NCBI GenBank assembly: GCA_013815485.1
Contig: JACDGB010000128.1
Span: 1 to 6,044, forward strand
Source: Rubrobacter sp.
GTDB lineage: Bacteria; Actinomycetota; Rubrobacteria; Rubrobacterales; Rubrobacteraceae
Direction of reading: 5' to 3'
DNA: 6,044 bases
Positions 1 through 5,118 of the stretch are shown in pieces. A model generated the notes under the pieces. The model searched no databases and was not told where the DNA came from. It saw nothing but the letters and a program-made list of their open reading frames with translations. How positions within the stretch are numbered: the first letter of the stretch is position 1; each line of letters opens with the position of its first letter. A program made the position numbers and the translations under genes.

Positions 1-606
1 GGTGGCCTGGCTCCGCGAACCAACCTCCATCTTCTTGTAAACATCGGACAAATGACGACCGACGGTGCCCTCGGTGATGTGCAGACGAATGGCTATCTGG
101 CGGTTGGAGAGACCACGGGCCGCCAGAAGCAGAATCTCCAACTGCCGGGCGGTGAGCACGCCCCCCGAACCCTCCTCCGCCTCCGCCAGCGCATCCAGAG
201 GCATCCCCACGACCACGTTCTGCGCGAGCGGGTCGAAGACCGCCGCCCGCACCGCTCCGATGAGATGCCTGGATGACCGGCTCTTTAGCACGTAGGCACT
301 AGCCCCAAGCTTCAGCAACTCGCGCATCATGTGCGGATCCTCGAACATCGTCACGATAACGACCTTCGGCGCCGGGGAGACCCCACGCATTCGCCTCAGA
401 GATTCTCGCGCCTTCTCGAAAGGCATCTGCACCTGCATGATCACCACGTCAGGCTTCTTCTGCTGGGCCAGAACGACGGCTTCCTCGCCGTTGGCCGTCT
501 CTCCGACCACCTCCAGGCCCCCATACGTGTCGAGCAGCCGGGCCAGCCCCTCCCTGAACATGGTGTGATCGTCCGCCAAAAGCACTCTTGTCAGCGGCGT
601 TTCCAT
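1..606 (-). CDS. NarL/LuxR-family response regulator with Gln at the phospho-acceptor site (3' end outside window)
   Basis: A two-domain DNA-binding response regulator read leftward; 202 codons are visible and the frame is still open at the window edge. The N-terminal receiver domain (about residues 6-122) has the acidic pair D12-D13 in LLADDH, the conserved threonine T86 and the conserved lysine K108. The usual phospho-acceptor aspartate is replaced by Q58: the motif reads VVIMQVQMP where most relatives have MD. A LuxR-type helix-turn-helix follows (about residues 150-201: LTARQLEILLLAARG, SNRQIA, TVGRHL, VGSRSQA). Known for the family: such regulators bind DNA as dimers, usually after Asp phosphorylation by a histidine kinase. 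With Gln the protein is probably phosphorylation-independent or controlled another way. No kinase gene is visible. An ATG directly upstream (609-607) is an equally possible start; neither has a clear Shine-Dalgarno site. It is divergent from the operon beginning at 1444, but about 840 bp away, so a regulatory link is only a guess. Confidence 0.9.
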   Translation of the reverse strand, partial: METPLTRVLLADDHTMFREGLARLLDTYGGLEVVGETANGEEAVVLAQQKKPDVVIMQVQMPFEKARESLRRMRGVSPAPKVVIVTMFEDPHMMRELLKLGASAYVLKSRSSRHLIGAVRAAVFDPLAQNVVVGMPLDALAEAEEGSGGVLTARQLEILLLAARGLSNRQIAIRLHITEGTVGRHLSDVYKKMEVGSRSQAT

Positions 607-688
607 CATTGACCGCGAAGAGATATTGGCCCCGGATTCCCCGAGTTTTTTTTGCCTTTTTCGCTGCAAACTGCCTGTTTCCCTCACT

Positions 689-714
689 CTTGCGAGTACG
701 TCCAGCCTTGCAAG
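689..714. repeat. Imperfect inverted repeat, possible operator
   Basis: CTTGCGAG (689-696) and CTTGCAAG (707-714) form an inverted repeat with one mismatch. Their centres lie 18 bp apart, close to two helical turns, and the site is about 80-105 bp upstream of the leftward regulator start. This could be a dimer binding site, possibly autoregulatory. The second arm is itself an 8-bp palindrome, so chance is a real alternative. Confidence 0.25.
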
Positions 715-828
715 CGCACCATTCTACACACTGCTATGTACTCCGTCCCACATAATATTACACAATTCGGTTCCGCTGCGGGGATCCAGCCATTCCAGCA
801 AGGGCCGCATGGATTATAAGATGACTTG

Positions 829-848
829 GCGCATCCGTAGCGGTGCGC
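829..848. other. Compact hairpin
   Basis: GCGCA (829-833) pairs with TGCGC (844-848), and CCG (835-837) pairs with CGG (841-843). This gives an 8-bp stem with one bulged T and a three-base loop. No T-run follows on either strand, so it does not look like an intrinsic terminator. It could be an RNA structure or a protein site; its role is unknown. Confidence 0.3.
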
Positions 849-1224
849 GAGGGGAGAGTGAAACACACGGGATGCCCCTCCCCCAGTGACCGCTCTCCCT
901 GACTTTTGCATTACATCTTCGCAGAGAGTTTTGCGGAAGCACGAGAGATAAGGGGGGTGAGGGTGACTCCAAGCTTGCCCGTCGCGTACTGGCTGCTATG
1001 GCATCCGAGAAGGACCACGCCGGAAGAATTGCTCCTCATGCTTGCATGGTCTCATTCTACCGCCGGGTTCGTGGATAAACTCACAGAAGGAGCGCCGCCC
1101 CCAAACGCATGACACGAACGTAGAATCCGGGGCGGGCTGGGAACGGACCACGGATCGGACCACTCCTCACGACCGTCGGCTGCTCGATCAACCGTCTCTC
1201 TGGCGTGCCAATGCCCTCGTGGAG

Positions 1225-1245
1225 CGCCGGAAATTAGTCCGGGCG
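1225..1245. other. Small hairpin in the operon upstream region
   Basis: CGCCGGA (1225-1231) pairs with TCCGGGCG (1238-1245) around the loop AATTAG, leaving one bulged G in the right arm. No T-tract follows. It lies upstream of the candidate promoter at 1305-1329, so it would not be in that transcript. Confidence 0.25.
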
Positions 1246-1304
1246 TCGTCTCAGACGCAGCTACACCTTTCGGGCCATTTTCGTTCCGTACGGGGCGATA
1301 AGCC

Positions 1305-1329
1305 GTTACCTCGGAGCCCGGATGGGTAA
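1305..1329 (+). promoter_or_regulatory. Possible alternative-sigma (SigB/SigF-type) promoter
   Basis: GTTA (1305-1308), a 15-base spacer, then GGGTAA (1324-1329) resembles the GTTT-N(13-16)-GGGTAT pattern of stress sigma factors in Gram-positive bacteria. It lies about 115 bp upstream of the first start codon of the rightward gene group and points toward it. Stress control would suit a DJ-1/PfpI protein and aldehyde detoxification. A short motif like this can occur by chance in a GC-rich region. A tight hairpin (GCCCG-TTGG-CGGGC, 1360-1373) would lie in the leader. Confidence 0.3.
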
Positions 1330-1443
1330 AGGAAACTCACACCAGGAATTTGTACGTCTGCCCGTTGGCGGGCGTCCGCGCTCGCAAAGGCCGGTATGAC
1401 AGCGGATGCGATGCGAGTGGGTCTCTACTCGGAAGGAGAACGC

Positions 1444-1658
1444 ATGAAAGCGGTTGTACACCAGGAACCGCACAAGGTCACCGTCGAGCAAATGCCGGAC
1501 CCGAAGATAGAGGCATAGAGGCGCCGACGGATGACATCATTCGCATTACCGCCTCCAACATCTGCGGCTCTGACCTGCACATGTACGAGGGCCGCACCCC
1601 CGCCGAGCCTGGCTTCGTCTTCGGCCACGAGAACATGGGCATCGTCGAGGAAGTCGGC
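1444..1658 (+). pseudogene. N-terminal relic of a zinc-dependent alcohol/formaldehyde dehydrogenase, frameshifted
   Basis: The start is well formed: ATG at 1444 five bases after GGAAGGAG (1431-1438). The first 24 codons (MKAVVHQEP...PDPKIEA) match the N-terminus of the zinc-dependent medium-chain dehydrogenase family that includes glutathione-independent formaldehyde dehydrogenase. A tandem copy of ATAGAGGC (1507-1514, 1515-1522) then shifts the frame and creates TAG at 1516-1518. In the shifted frame the match resumes at once (APTDDIIRIT, NICGSDLHMYEGRT, FVFGHENMGIVEEVG). It includes the Cys of NICGSD and the His-Glu of GHE, which in this family bind or neighbour the catalytic zinc. Similarity stops at 1658, after about 69 of the roughly 380-400 residues usual in the family, so the NAD-binding domain is gone. 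The gene is inactive on two counts: frameshift and truncation. It heads the gene group, and its ribosome site may still load ribosomes. Confidence 0.9.
1507..1522 (+). repeat. 8-bp perfect tandem duplication causing a frameshift
   Basis: Two adjacent copies of ATAGAGGC. Removing one copy restores an uninterrupted dehydrogenase frame (...KIEAPTDD...), so the duplication is the inactivating lesion. Slipped-strand replication is the likely origin. An 8-bp duplication left by insertion and clean loss of an element is an alternative. Confidence 0.9.
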
Positions 1659-1866
1659 CCAGAAAGGAGCGCCACGAGGCTCGATGCGGAAGCCAGTCGT
1701 GATCGGGTGGGGACGCCAGGACAGGGTGTGTTCCCCCGGTCAATCCGAGCGAGCAATGAGGCTCTTCCCGGACGCAAGGTTGCACTGGTTCGACGACTGC
1801 GGGCACTTGCCGCAGTGGGACGCACCCCAGGAGACGACGCGCATGATCCTGGCAAACACCGGGTAG
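1659..1866 (+). pseudogene. C-terminal relic of an alpha/beta hydrolase
   Basis: In a different frame from the preceding dehydrogenase relic, the stretch from about 1687 to the TAG at 1864-1866 encodes the typical end of an alpha/beta hydrolase: RKPVVIGWGRQDRV, a strand followed by the catalytic-acid Asp; LFPDARLHWFDDCGHLPQWDAP with the catalytic His; then the last helix. Roughly the final 60 of the usual 260-290 residues remain. The nucleophile elbow and oxyanion region are missing, so it cannot be an active hydrolase. The exact left boundary is uncertain (1659-1686). Direct abutment with the dehydrogenase fragment suggests one deletion that removed the end of one gene and the start of the next. 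An ATG at 1684 is in frame, but its nearest Shine-Dalgarno-like sequence is too far upstream to make translation convincing. Confidence 0.8.
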
Positions 1867-1901
1867 AGGAAGAGCGAAAACTCATCGAAAGGAGAAAAGA
1901 C

Positions 1902-2207
1902 ATGGCAGACGTAAACGTAGGGCTACTGGTTCGCATAGAGGCGTTGCCTGGCAAAGAGGCTGACGTCGAGCAGTTCCTGCAAAGCGGGCTGGGGCTCGTA
2001 AACGAGGAGCCGGATACGATCACCTGGTACGCGATCCGGCTCGGGCCGACCACATTCGGCATCTTCGACACCTTCCCGGACGACTCGGGCCGCCAGACGC
2101 ATCTCTCAGGCCCTGTAGCCGAGGCGCTGATGGGAAACGTAGGCGGGATCATCGAGGAGCCCACCATAGAACAGGTGGACCTCATCGCGGCCAAACTGCC
2201 CAGCTAA
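1902..2207 (+). CDS. Antibiotic-biosynthesis-monooxygenase (ABM) domain protein
   Basis: A 101-residue protein with a good ribosome site (AAAGGAG at 1888-1894, seven bases before ATG). It matches the small ABM/YgiN-like family: a beta strand NVGLLVRIEALPGKEADVEQFL at the start, then EEPDTITWYAIRLGPTTFGIFDTFPDD and a C-terminal HLSGPVAEALM segment. This is the pattern of a ferredoxin-like fold that forms dimers. Some members are cofactor-free quinol or polyketide monooxygenases; most, like this one, have no known substrate. It is soluble, with no signal peptide. Its frame stays open far upstream through the two gene relics (from 1350), which would yield a false 285-residue protein; the ribosome site and domain start support 1902. 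A gap of 40 bp separates it from the next gene in the same direction. Confidence 0.85.
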   Translation: MADVNVGLLVRIEALPGKEADVEQFLQSGLGLVNEEPDTITWYAIRLGPTTFGIFDTFPDDSGRQTHLSGPVAEALMGNVGGIIEEPTIEQVDLIAAKLPS

Positions 2208-2247
2208 GCAAACAATATTCGCAACGCTAGAAAGAGAAGGAAATTTC

Positions 2248-2718
2248 ATGCCGAAAGACACCAACATCGCGGCCCAGGAGAAGTTCGCCGAGGGCGTCAA
2301 CTCCGGCAACTTCGACGTATTCGACGAGGTGGTCGCCCCCGACGTAGTGGACCATGACCCCGCGCCCGAACAGGGTCCCGGCTCGCAGGGCTTCAAGGAT
2401 ATGTTCCAGACGATGCGCGCCGCTTTCCCGGATCTTCAGGTCACGCCCGAGCACATGACCGCCACGGAAGACGACGTGGCGCTGGCGTACACCATCACCG
2501 GCACGCACCAGGGAGATTTCCTCGGCGTGGCCCCGACAGGGCGGAGCATCACGGCTCGCGGGGTCCAGATCGGGCGCTTCGAGAACGGTCGCCTCGCGGA
2601 GCGTTGGGGAAGCTCAGCCCAGTTGTCCATACTTCAGAAAATCGGCGCGGAACCACAGACCGGCGAGCAAGACAAAGGGATCATAGACAAAGTCCGCGAT
2701 AGCCTGACCGGCCAATAG
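2248..2718 (+). CDS. SnoaL-like (ester cyclase family) protein
   Basis: A 156-residue cytoplasmic protein of the SnoaL-like branch of the NTF2-like fold. Visible family marks are the N-terminal helix AQEKFAEGVNSGNFDVFDEVVAPDVVDHDPAP (residues 9-40), MRAAFPDLQVT (56-66), the strand TITGTHQGDFLGVAPTGRSITARG (82-105), and the end FENGRLAERWGSSAQLSILQKIG (111-133). Founding members close polyketide rings by aldol condensation; most relatives are uncharacterised and may bind small metabolites. The position before the last helix, often Asp in relatives, is Ala124 here, so cyclase chemistry is doubtful. A charged tail of about 22 residues follows the domain. The start is set by AAGGA (2237-2241) six bases before ATG. 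Its stop codon overlaps the ribosome site of the formate dehydrogenase gene, which points to co-transcription. Confidence 0.85.
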   Translation: MPKDTNIAAQEKFAEGVNSGNFDVFDEVVAPDVVDHDPAPEQGPGSQGFKDMFQTMRAAFPDLQVTPEHMTATEDDVALAYTITGTHQGDFLGVAPTGRSITARGVQIGRFENGRLAERWGSSAQLSILQKIGAEPQTGEQDKGIIDKVRDSLTGQ

Positions 2719-2722
2719 GAGG
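2717..2722 (+). promoter_or_regulatory. Perfect Shine-Dalgarno site fixing a GTG start
   Basis: AGGAGG overlaps the TAG stop of the SnoaL-like gene and lies seven bases before the GTG at 2730. It fixes the formate dehydrogenase start, which also matches the start of the yeast-type homologues (MKIV.VLY), and suggests translational coupling. Confidence 0.85.
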
Positions 2723-2729
2723 TTCACCC

Positions 2730-3782
2730 GTGAAGATAGTAGCCGTACTGTATCCGGGCGGTGACGCAGCGGACAACCCGGAGCTTCTCGGATGCGCGGA
2801 GAACGCGCTCGGCCTGCGGGATTTCGTCGAGGAGCGGGGACACGAACTGGTCTCCATAACCGACCGCGAGGGCGATGAGCTGCGTGGGCATCTGCAAGAC
2901 GCTGAGGTGTTAATCACCACGCCCTTCTGGCCGGTCTACGTGGATGAGGCGATGCTCGACGGCACACCGGAACTGAAGCTCATCCTGACGGCTGGCGTTG
3001 GTTCTGACCATGTGGACCTCGGCGCGGCGGCGGAGCGGAACATAACCGTCGCCGAGCAGACCGACTCGAATACCGTCAGCGTCGCCGAGCACGCAGTCAT
3101 GCAGGTCCTGGCACTGGTCCGTAACTACATCCCGGCCTACAACGACGTAGTGAACGGCGGCTGGTCCATAGGTGAGATCGCCGCCCGCTCCCACGACCTG
3201 GAGCACAAGACCGTCGGCATCTACGGCGCGGGCCGCATCGGGCAACTCATCTCCCTGCGCCTCAAGCCCTTCGACGTGGAGACCCTTTACTACAAGCGGA
3301 CCCGCCTGGAAACGACCGAAGAAAGCACTCTCGGCTTCCGGTACGCGCGTTTGGAGGAGATGCTGGAGAGGTGCGATGTGATCGTCATCGCCTCCCCCTT
3401 GACGCCCGAGACGCGGGGCCTCTTCGACCGCGAGAACATCTCGAAGATGAAGCGCGGCGCGTACATCGTGAACATCGCGCGCGGCGCCATCATGGAGAAA
3501 GATGCCGTGGTCGAGGCGCTGGAGAGCGGACAGCTCGGCGGCTACGCCGGGGACGTATGGGACCCTCAGCCGGCACCCGAGGACCATCCGTGGCGGACCA
3601 TGCCCCGTCACGCCATGACCCCGCACATCTCCGGGACTACGCTCGAAGGCCAGCGCCGTTACGCCGGAGATACCCAGCTCTGCCTGGAGGCGTATTTCCA
3701 AGGCGAGCCGATGAAGAAGGATCATCTCATCGTTCAGGACGGTGAGATCGTCTCCGGCAGCTATCGCGCCATATACGGTTGA
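2730..3782 (+). CDS. NAD(P)-dependent formate dehydrogenase, probably NADP-preferring
   Basis: Oxidises formate to CO2 while reducing a nicotinamide cofactor; a metal-free, soluble D-2-hydroxyacid dehydrogenase-family enzyme. The protein has 350 residues and starts at GTG. It is nearer in length and N-terminus to yeast formate dehydrogenases (about 364) than to the roughly 400-residue Pseudomonas form. All signature residues are present: PFWP (65-68), Asn114 in SNTVSVAEH for formate binding, the Rossmann motif GAGRIG (166-171), Arg251 in NIARG, Gln280 in DVWDPQPAPEDHPWR, and His299 in TPHISGTT. The notable change follows the second Rossmann strand: LYYKR puts Lys189-Arg190 where NAD-specific enzymes have Asp (Asp195 in Candida boidinii, Asp221 in Pseudomonas sp. 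101). Loss of that Asp and gain of positive charge favour the NADP 2'-phosphate, so an NADPH-generating enzyme is inferred. It lies directly after the SnoaL-like gene. Confidence 0.95.
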   Translation: MKIVAVLYPGGDAADNPELLGCAENALGLRDFVEERGHELVSITDREGDELRGHLQDAEVLITTPFWPVYVDEAMLDGTPELKLILTAGVGSDHVDLGAAAERNITVAEQTDSNTVSVAEHAVMQVLALVRNYIPAYNDVVNGGWSIGEIAARSHDLEHKTVGIYGAGRIGQLISLRLKPFDVETLYYKRTRLETTEESTLGFRYARLEEMLERCDVIVIASPLTPETRGLFDRENISKMKRGAYIVNIARGAIMEKDAVVEALESGQLGGYAGDVWDPQPAPEDHPWRTMPRHAMTPHISGTTLEGQRRYAGDTQLCLEAYFQGEPMKKDHLIVQDGEIVSGSYRAIYG

Positions 3783-3898
3783 ATGAGATCGGCGTGAGCC
3801 AGGAAATCGGACAGATGCACTCCCAGAACTCCGCCGAGGACGCGGTGGAAGACGTGTAGGTGCCCAGCATCGAGTATGCGTGCGACGATCTCGGGGCG

Positions 3899-3927
3899 CC
3901 GGGGGCGGACAGGCCCGCCGACGCCGG
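3899..3927 (+). other. GC-rich hairpin between formate dehydrogenase and DJ-1/PfpI genes
   Basis: GGCGG (3904-3908) pairs with CCGCC (3915-3919) around a six-base loop, and the flanking CCGG (3899-3902) can pair with CCGG (3924-3927). No T-tract follows, so it is a poor intrinsic terminator. It may stabilise or process the mRNA between the two genes. Confidence 0.3.
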
Positions 3928-3947
3928 GCAACGCAAGGCGAGAGAAA

Positions 3948-3952
3948 AGGAG
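3948..3952 (+). promoter_or_regulatory. Shine-Dalgarno site that decides the DJ-1/PfpI start
   Basis: AGGAG ends two bases before one ATG (3955) and eight bases before a second in-frame ATG (3961). Only the second has normal spacing, so 3961 is preferred. Confidence 0.7.
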
Positions 3953-3960
3953 ACATGGAC

Positions 3961-4536
3961 ATGGCGAACGAATCGCAGGGCAAGAAGGTGGCGATACTTC
4001 TCGCTCCCAAAGGCACGGAGGAAGTCGAGTTCACGCAGCCGAGGCAGGCTGTGGAGGACGCCGGAGCGAGCGTGGACGTAATCGGCATCGAGACCGGCGA
4101 GGTACAGACGCTCGTGGACGACACATACCACGGGGAAAAGTTGACGGTGGAGAAGACCTTCTCCGATGTCTCCGCCGATGATTACGACGCCTTGATCGTA
4201 CCCGGCGGCGCCGTCGGCGCGGACAACCTGCGCGCCGACGCCGGGGCCGTTGACTTCATCCGCTCCTTCTTCGAGCAGGAGAAGCCGGTGGGCGTGATCT
4301 GCCACGCGCCCTGGACGCTGGTGGAGGCCGACGTGGTGCGCGGTCGGACGTTGACCTCATTCTGGAGCGTCCAGACCGACATCCGCAACGCGGGCGGCAA
4401 CTGGGTGGATGAGGAAGTTGTCACGGATCAGGGTCTCGTCACCAGCCGCTACCCAGGCGACCTCGATGCGTTCTGCGCCAAGATCGTCGAGGAGTTCGCC
4501 GAGGGCAAGCACGCCGAACAGGCGCGGAGCGTCTGA
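3961..4536 (+). CDS. DJ-1/PfpI family protein
   Basis: A 191-residue cytoplasmic protein covering a full DJ-1/PfpI domain. Visible marks are the first strand KKVAILLAPKGTEEVEF with the conserved Glu20; the IVPGGAVGADNLR loop (79-91); the nucleophile elbow GVICHAPW with Cys114-His115; and a C-terminal TSRYPGDLDAFCAKIVEEF typical of the PfpI/YhbO branch. Members have been described as stress proteins, glyoxalase III, protein deglycases (disputed) and peptidases; a role against reactive carbonyls such as methylglyoxal fits the neighbouring formate dehydrogenase and aldehyde oxidoreductase genes, but this is inference. The start at 3961 is chosen by ribosome-site spacing; 3955 would add Met-Asp. 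A 72-bp gap to the next gene, with no visible terminator, leaves co-transcription possible. Confidence 0.9.
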   Translation: MANESQGKKVAILLAPKGTEEVEFTQPRQAVEDAGASVDVIGIETGEVQTLVDDTYHGEKLTVEKTFSDVSADDYDALIVPGGAVGADNLRADAGAVDFIRSFFEQEKPVGVICHAPWTLVEADVVRGRTLTSFWSVQTDIRNAGGNWVDEEVVTDQGLVTSRYPGDLDAFCAKIVEEFAEGKHAEQARSV

Positions 4537-4608
4537 GCAAGAGTCGCTGAGGCCGGGGCCATCGAGGTCGAAGGCCGATAGCCGCAATCCCGGAAGGAGA
4601 GGATTACC

Positions 4609-5118
4609 ATGGACGCGGAGATCACACTCCACGTAGACGGCGCGGGACATACCCTCGCCGTGGACACCCGCACGACCCTCTTGGATGCGCTGCGCGAGCG
4701 GCTGGGCATTGCCTCGCCCAAGAAGGGCTGCGACCACGGCCAATGCGGAGCATGCACCATCTTGCTCGACGGACGCCGCGCCAATAGCTGCCTCGCGCTC
4801 GCCGTCGCCCACGATGGCGCCGAGATAGTCACGGCTGAAGGGCTGGTCGAAAACGGCGAACTTCATCCCATGCAGCGGTCGTTCATCGAGCACGACGCCT
4901 TCCAGTGCGGATATTGCACGCCCGGCCAGATCGTCTCGGCGGTCGGGATGCTCGCGGAGGTAAAGGATGGTTGGCCGAGCGCCGCGAGCGATGACCTCGA
5001 CGCCGACGGCTTCATCCTCGACGACGCTGAGATCCGCGAGCGGATGAGCGGCAACCTCTGCCGCTGCGCCGCGTACGCGAACATCGTGCCGGCGATCCAG
5101 GAGGCAAAGAACCAATGA
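4609..5118 (+). CDS. Aldehyde oxidoreductase/xanthine dehydrogenase family, 2x[2Fe-2S] small subunit
   Basis: The electron-transfer subunit of a three-subunit molybdenum hydroxylase (PaoA/YagT, CoxS, XdhC relatives), 169 residues. An N-terminal plant-type ferredoxin domain carries Cys41, Cys46, Cys49 and Cys61 (GCDHGQCGACTILLDG...NSC). A helical second domain carries Cys100, Cys103 (QCGYCTPGQ), Cys151 and Cys153 (GNLCRCAAY). All eight cluster ligands are present. The closest domain logic is PaoA of E. coli, because the next gene is PaoB-like. Unlike PaoA, it begins straight with the ferredoxin strand and has no twin-arginine signal, so a cytoplasmic enzyme is expected. AAGGAG (4594-4599) lies nine bases before the ATG. 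The stop overlaps the next start by four bases (ATGA), which indicates translational coupling. Confidence 0.93.
   Translation: MDAEITLHVDGAGHTLAVDTRTTLLDALRERLGIASPKKGCDHGQCGACTILLDGRRANSCLALAVAHDGAEIVTAEGLVENGELHPMQRSFIEHDAFQCGYCTPGQIVSAVGMLAEVKDGWPSAASDDLDADGFILDDAEIRERMSGNLCRCAAYANIVPAIQEAKNQ

Larger units (their letters stand above)
610..1443. other. Long intergenic region without a recognisable gene
   Basis: About 830 bp between the leftward regulator and the rightward operon. Short open frames exist on both strands, but none gives a recognisable family or a start with a convincing ribosome site. The part nearest the regulator (about 640-775) is richer in A/T than the rest, with a T-run at 645-652 and the palindrome TAATATTA at 753-760, as expected near a promoter. 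Leftward -10-like hexamers can be read there (TAGAAT as the complement of 721-726, TACATA as the complement of 735-740), without a good matching -35. The right part holds small hairpins and a direct repeat CGGACCAC (1144-1151 and 1156-1163). A plus-strand frame ending at the TAA near 1074 has protein-like composition over about 35 codons but matches nothing I know. The region may hold decayed genes, an untranslated leader or a small RNA; nothing in it proves which. Confidence 0.6.
3783..3954 (+). other. Intercistronic spacer with coding-like composition
   Basis: The 178 bp between formate dehydrogenase and the chosen DJ-1/PfpI start contain no complete gene. One plus frame (codon phase of GTG 3794-3796) runs 21 codons to TAG at 3857-3859 and resumes after it, with mostly G/C third positions (peptide SQEIGQMHSQNSAEDAVEDV, then VPSIEYACDDLGAPG). 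It could be the tail of a decayed gene or a tiny peptide; there is no good ribosome site and I recognise no family. Confidence 0.35.

Noticed and set aside
645..660. T-rich run as an intrinsic terminator
   Set aside because: No stable GC-rich stem lies directly before it on the plus strand, and no gene ends there.
850..900. GGGAGAG...CTCTCCC pairing as a possible terminator
   Set aside because: The loop is about 30 bases and no proper T-tract follows the right arm.
684..911. 75-codon minus-strand frame upstream of the response regulator
   Set aside because: It contains several Cys and Trp residues but no recognisable motif, no ribosome site, and would overlap the likely promoter region.
1042..1329. 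95-codon plus-strand frame in the intergenic region
   Set aside because: No ribosome site, composition unlike the neighbouring genes, no recognised family.
1478..2194. 238-codon minus-strand frame over the relics and the ABM gene
   Set aside because: Ser/Arg/Pro-rich shadow of the plus-strand coding sequence, with no family features.
2910..4124. 404-codon open frame on the minus strand opposite formate dehydrogenase
   Set aside because: It is antisense to a clearly conserved enzyme, has low-complexity Arg/Leu-rich composition and no family match. Long antisense frames are common in GC-rich genes.
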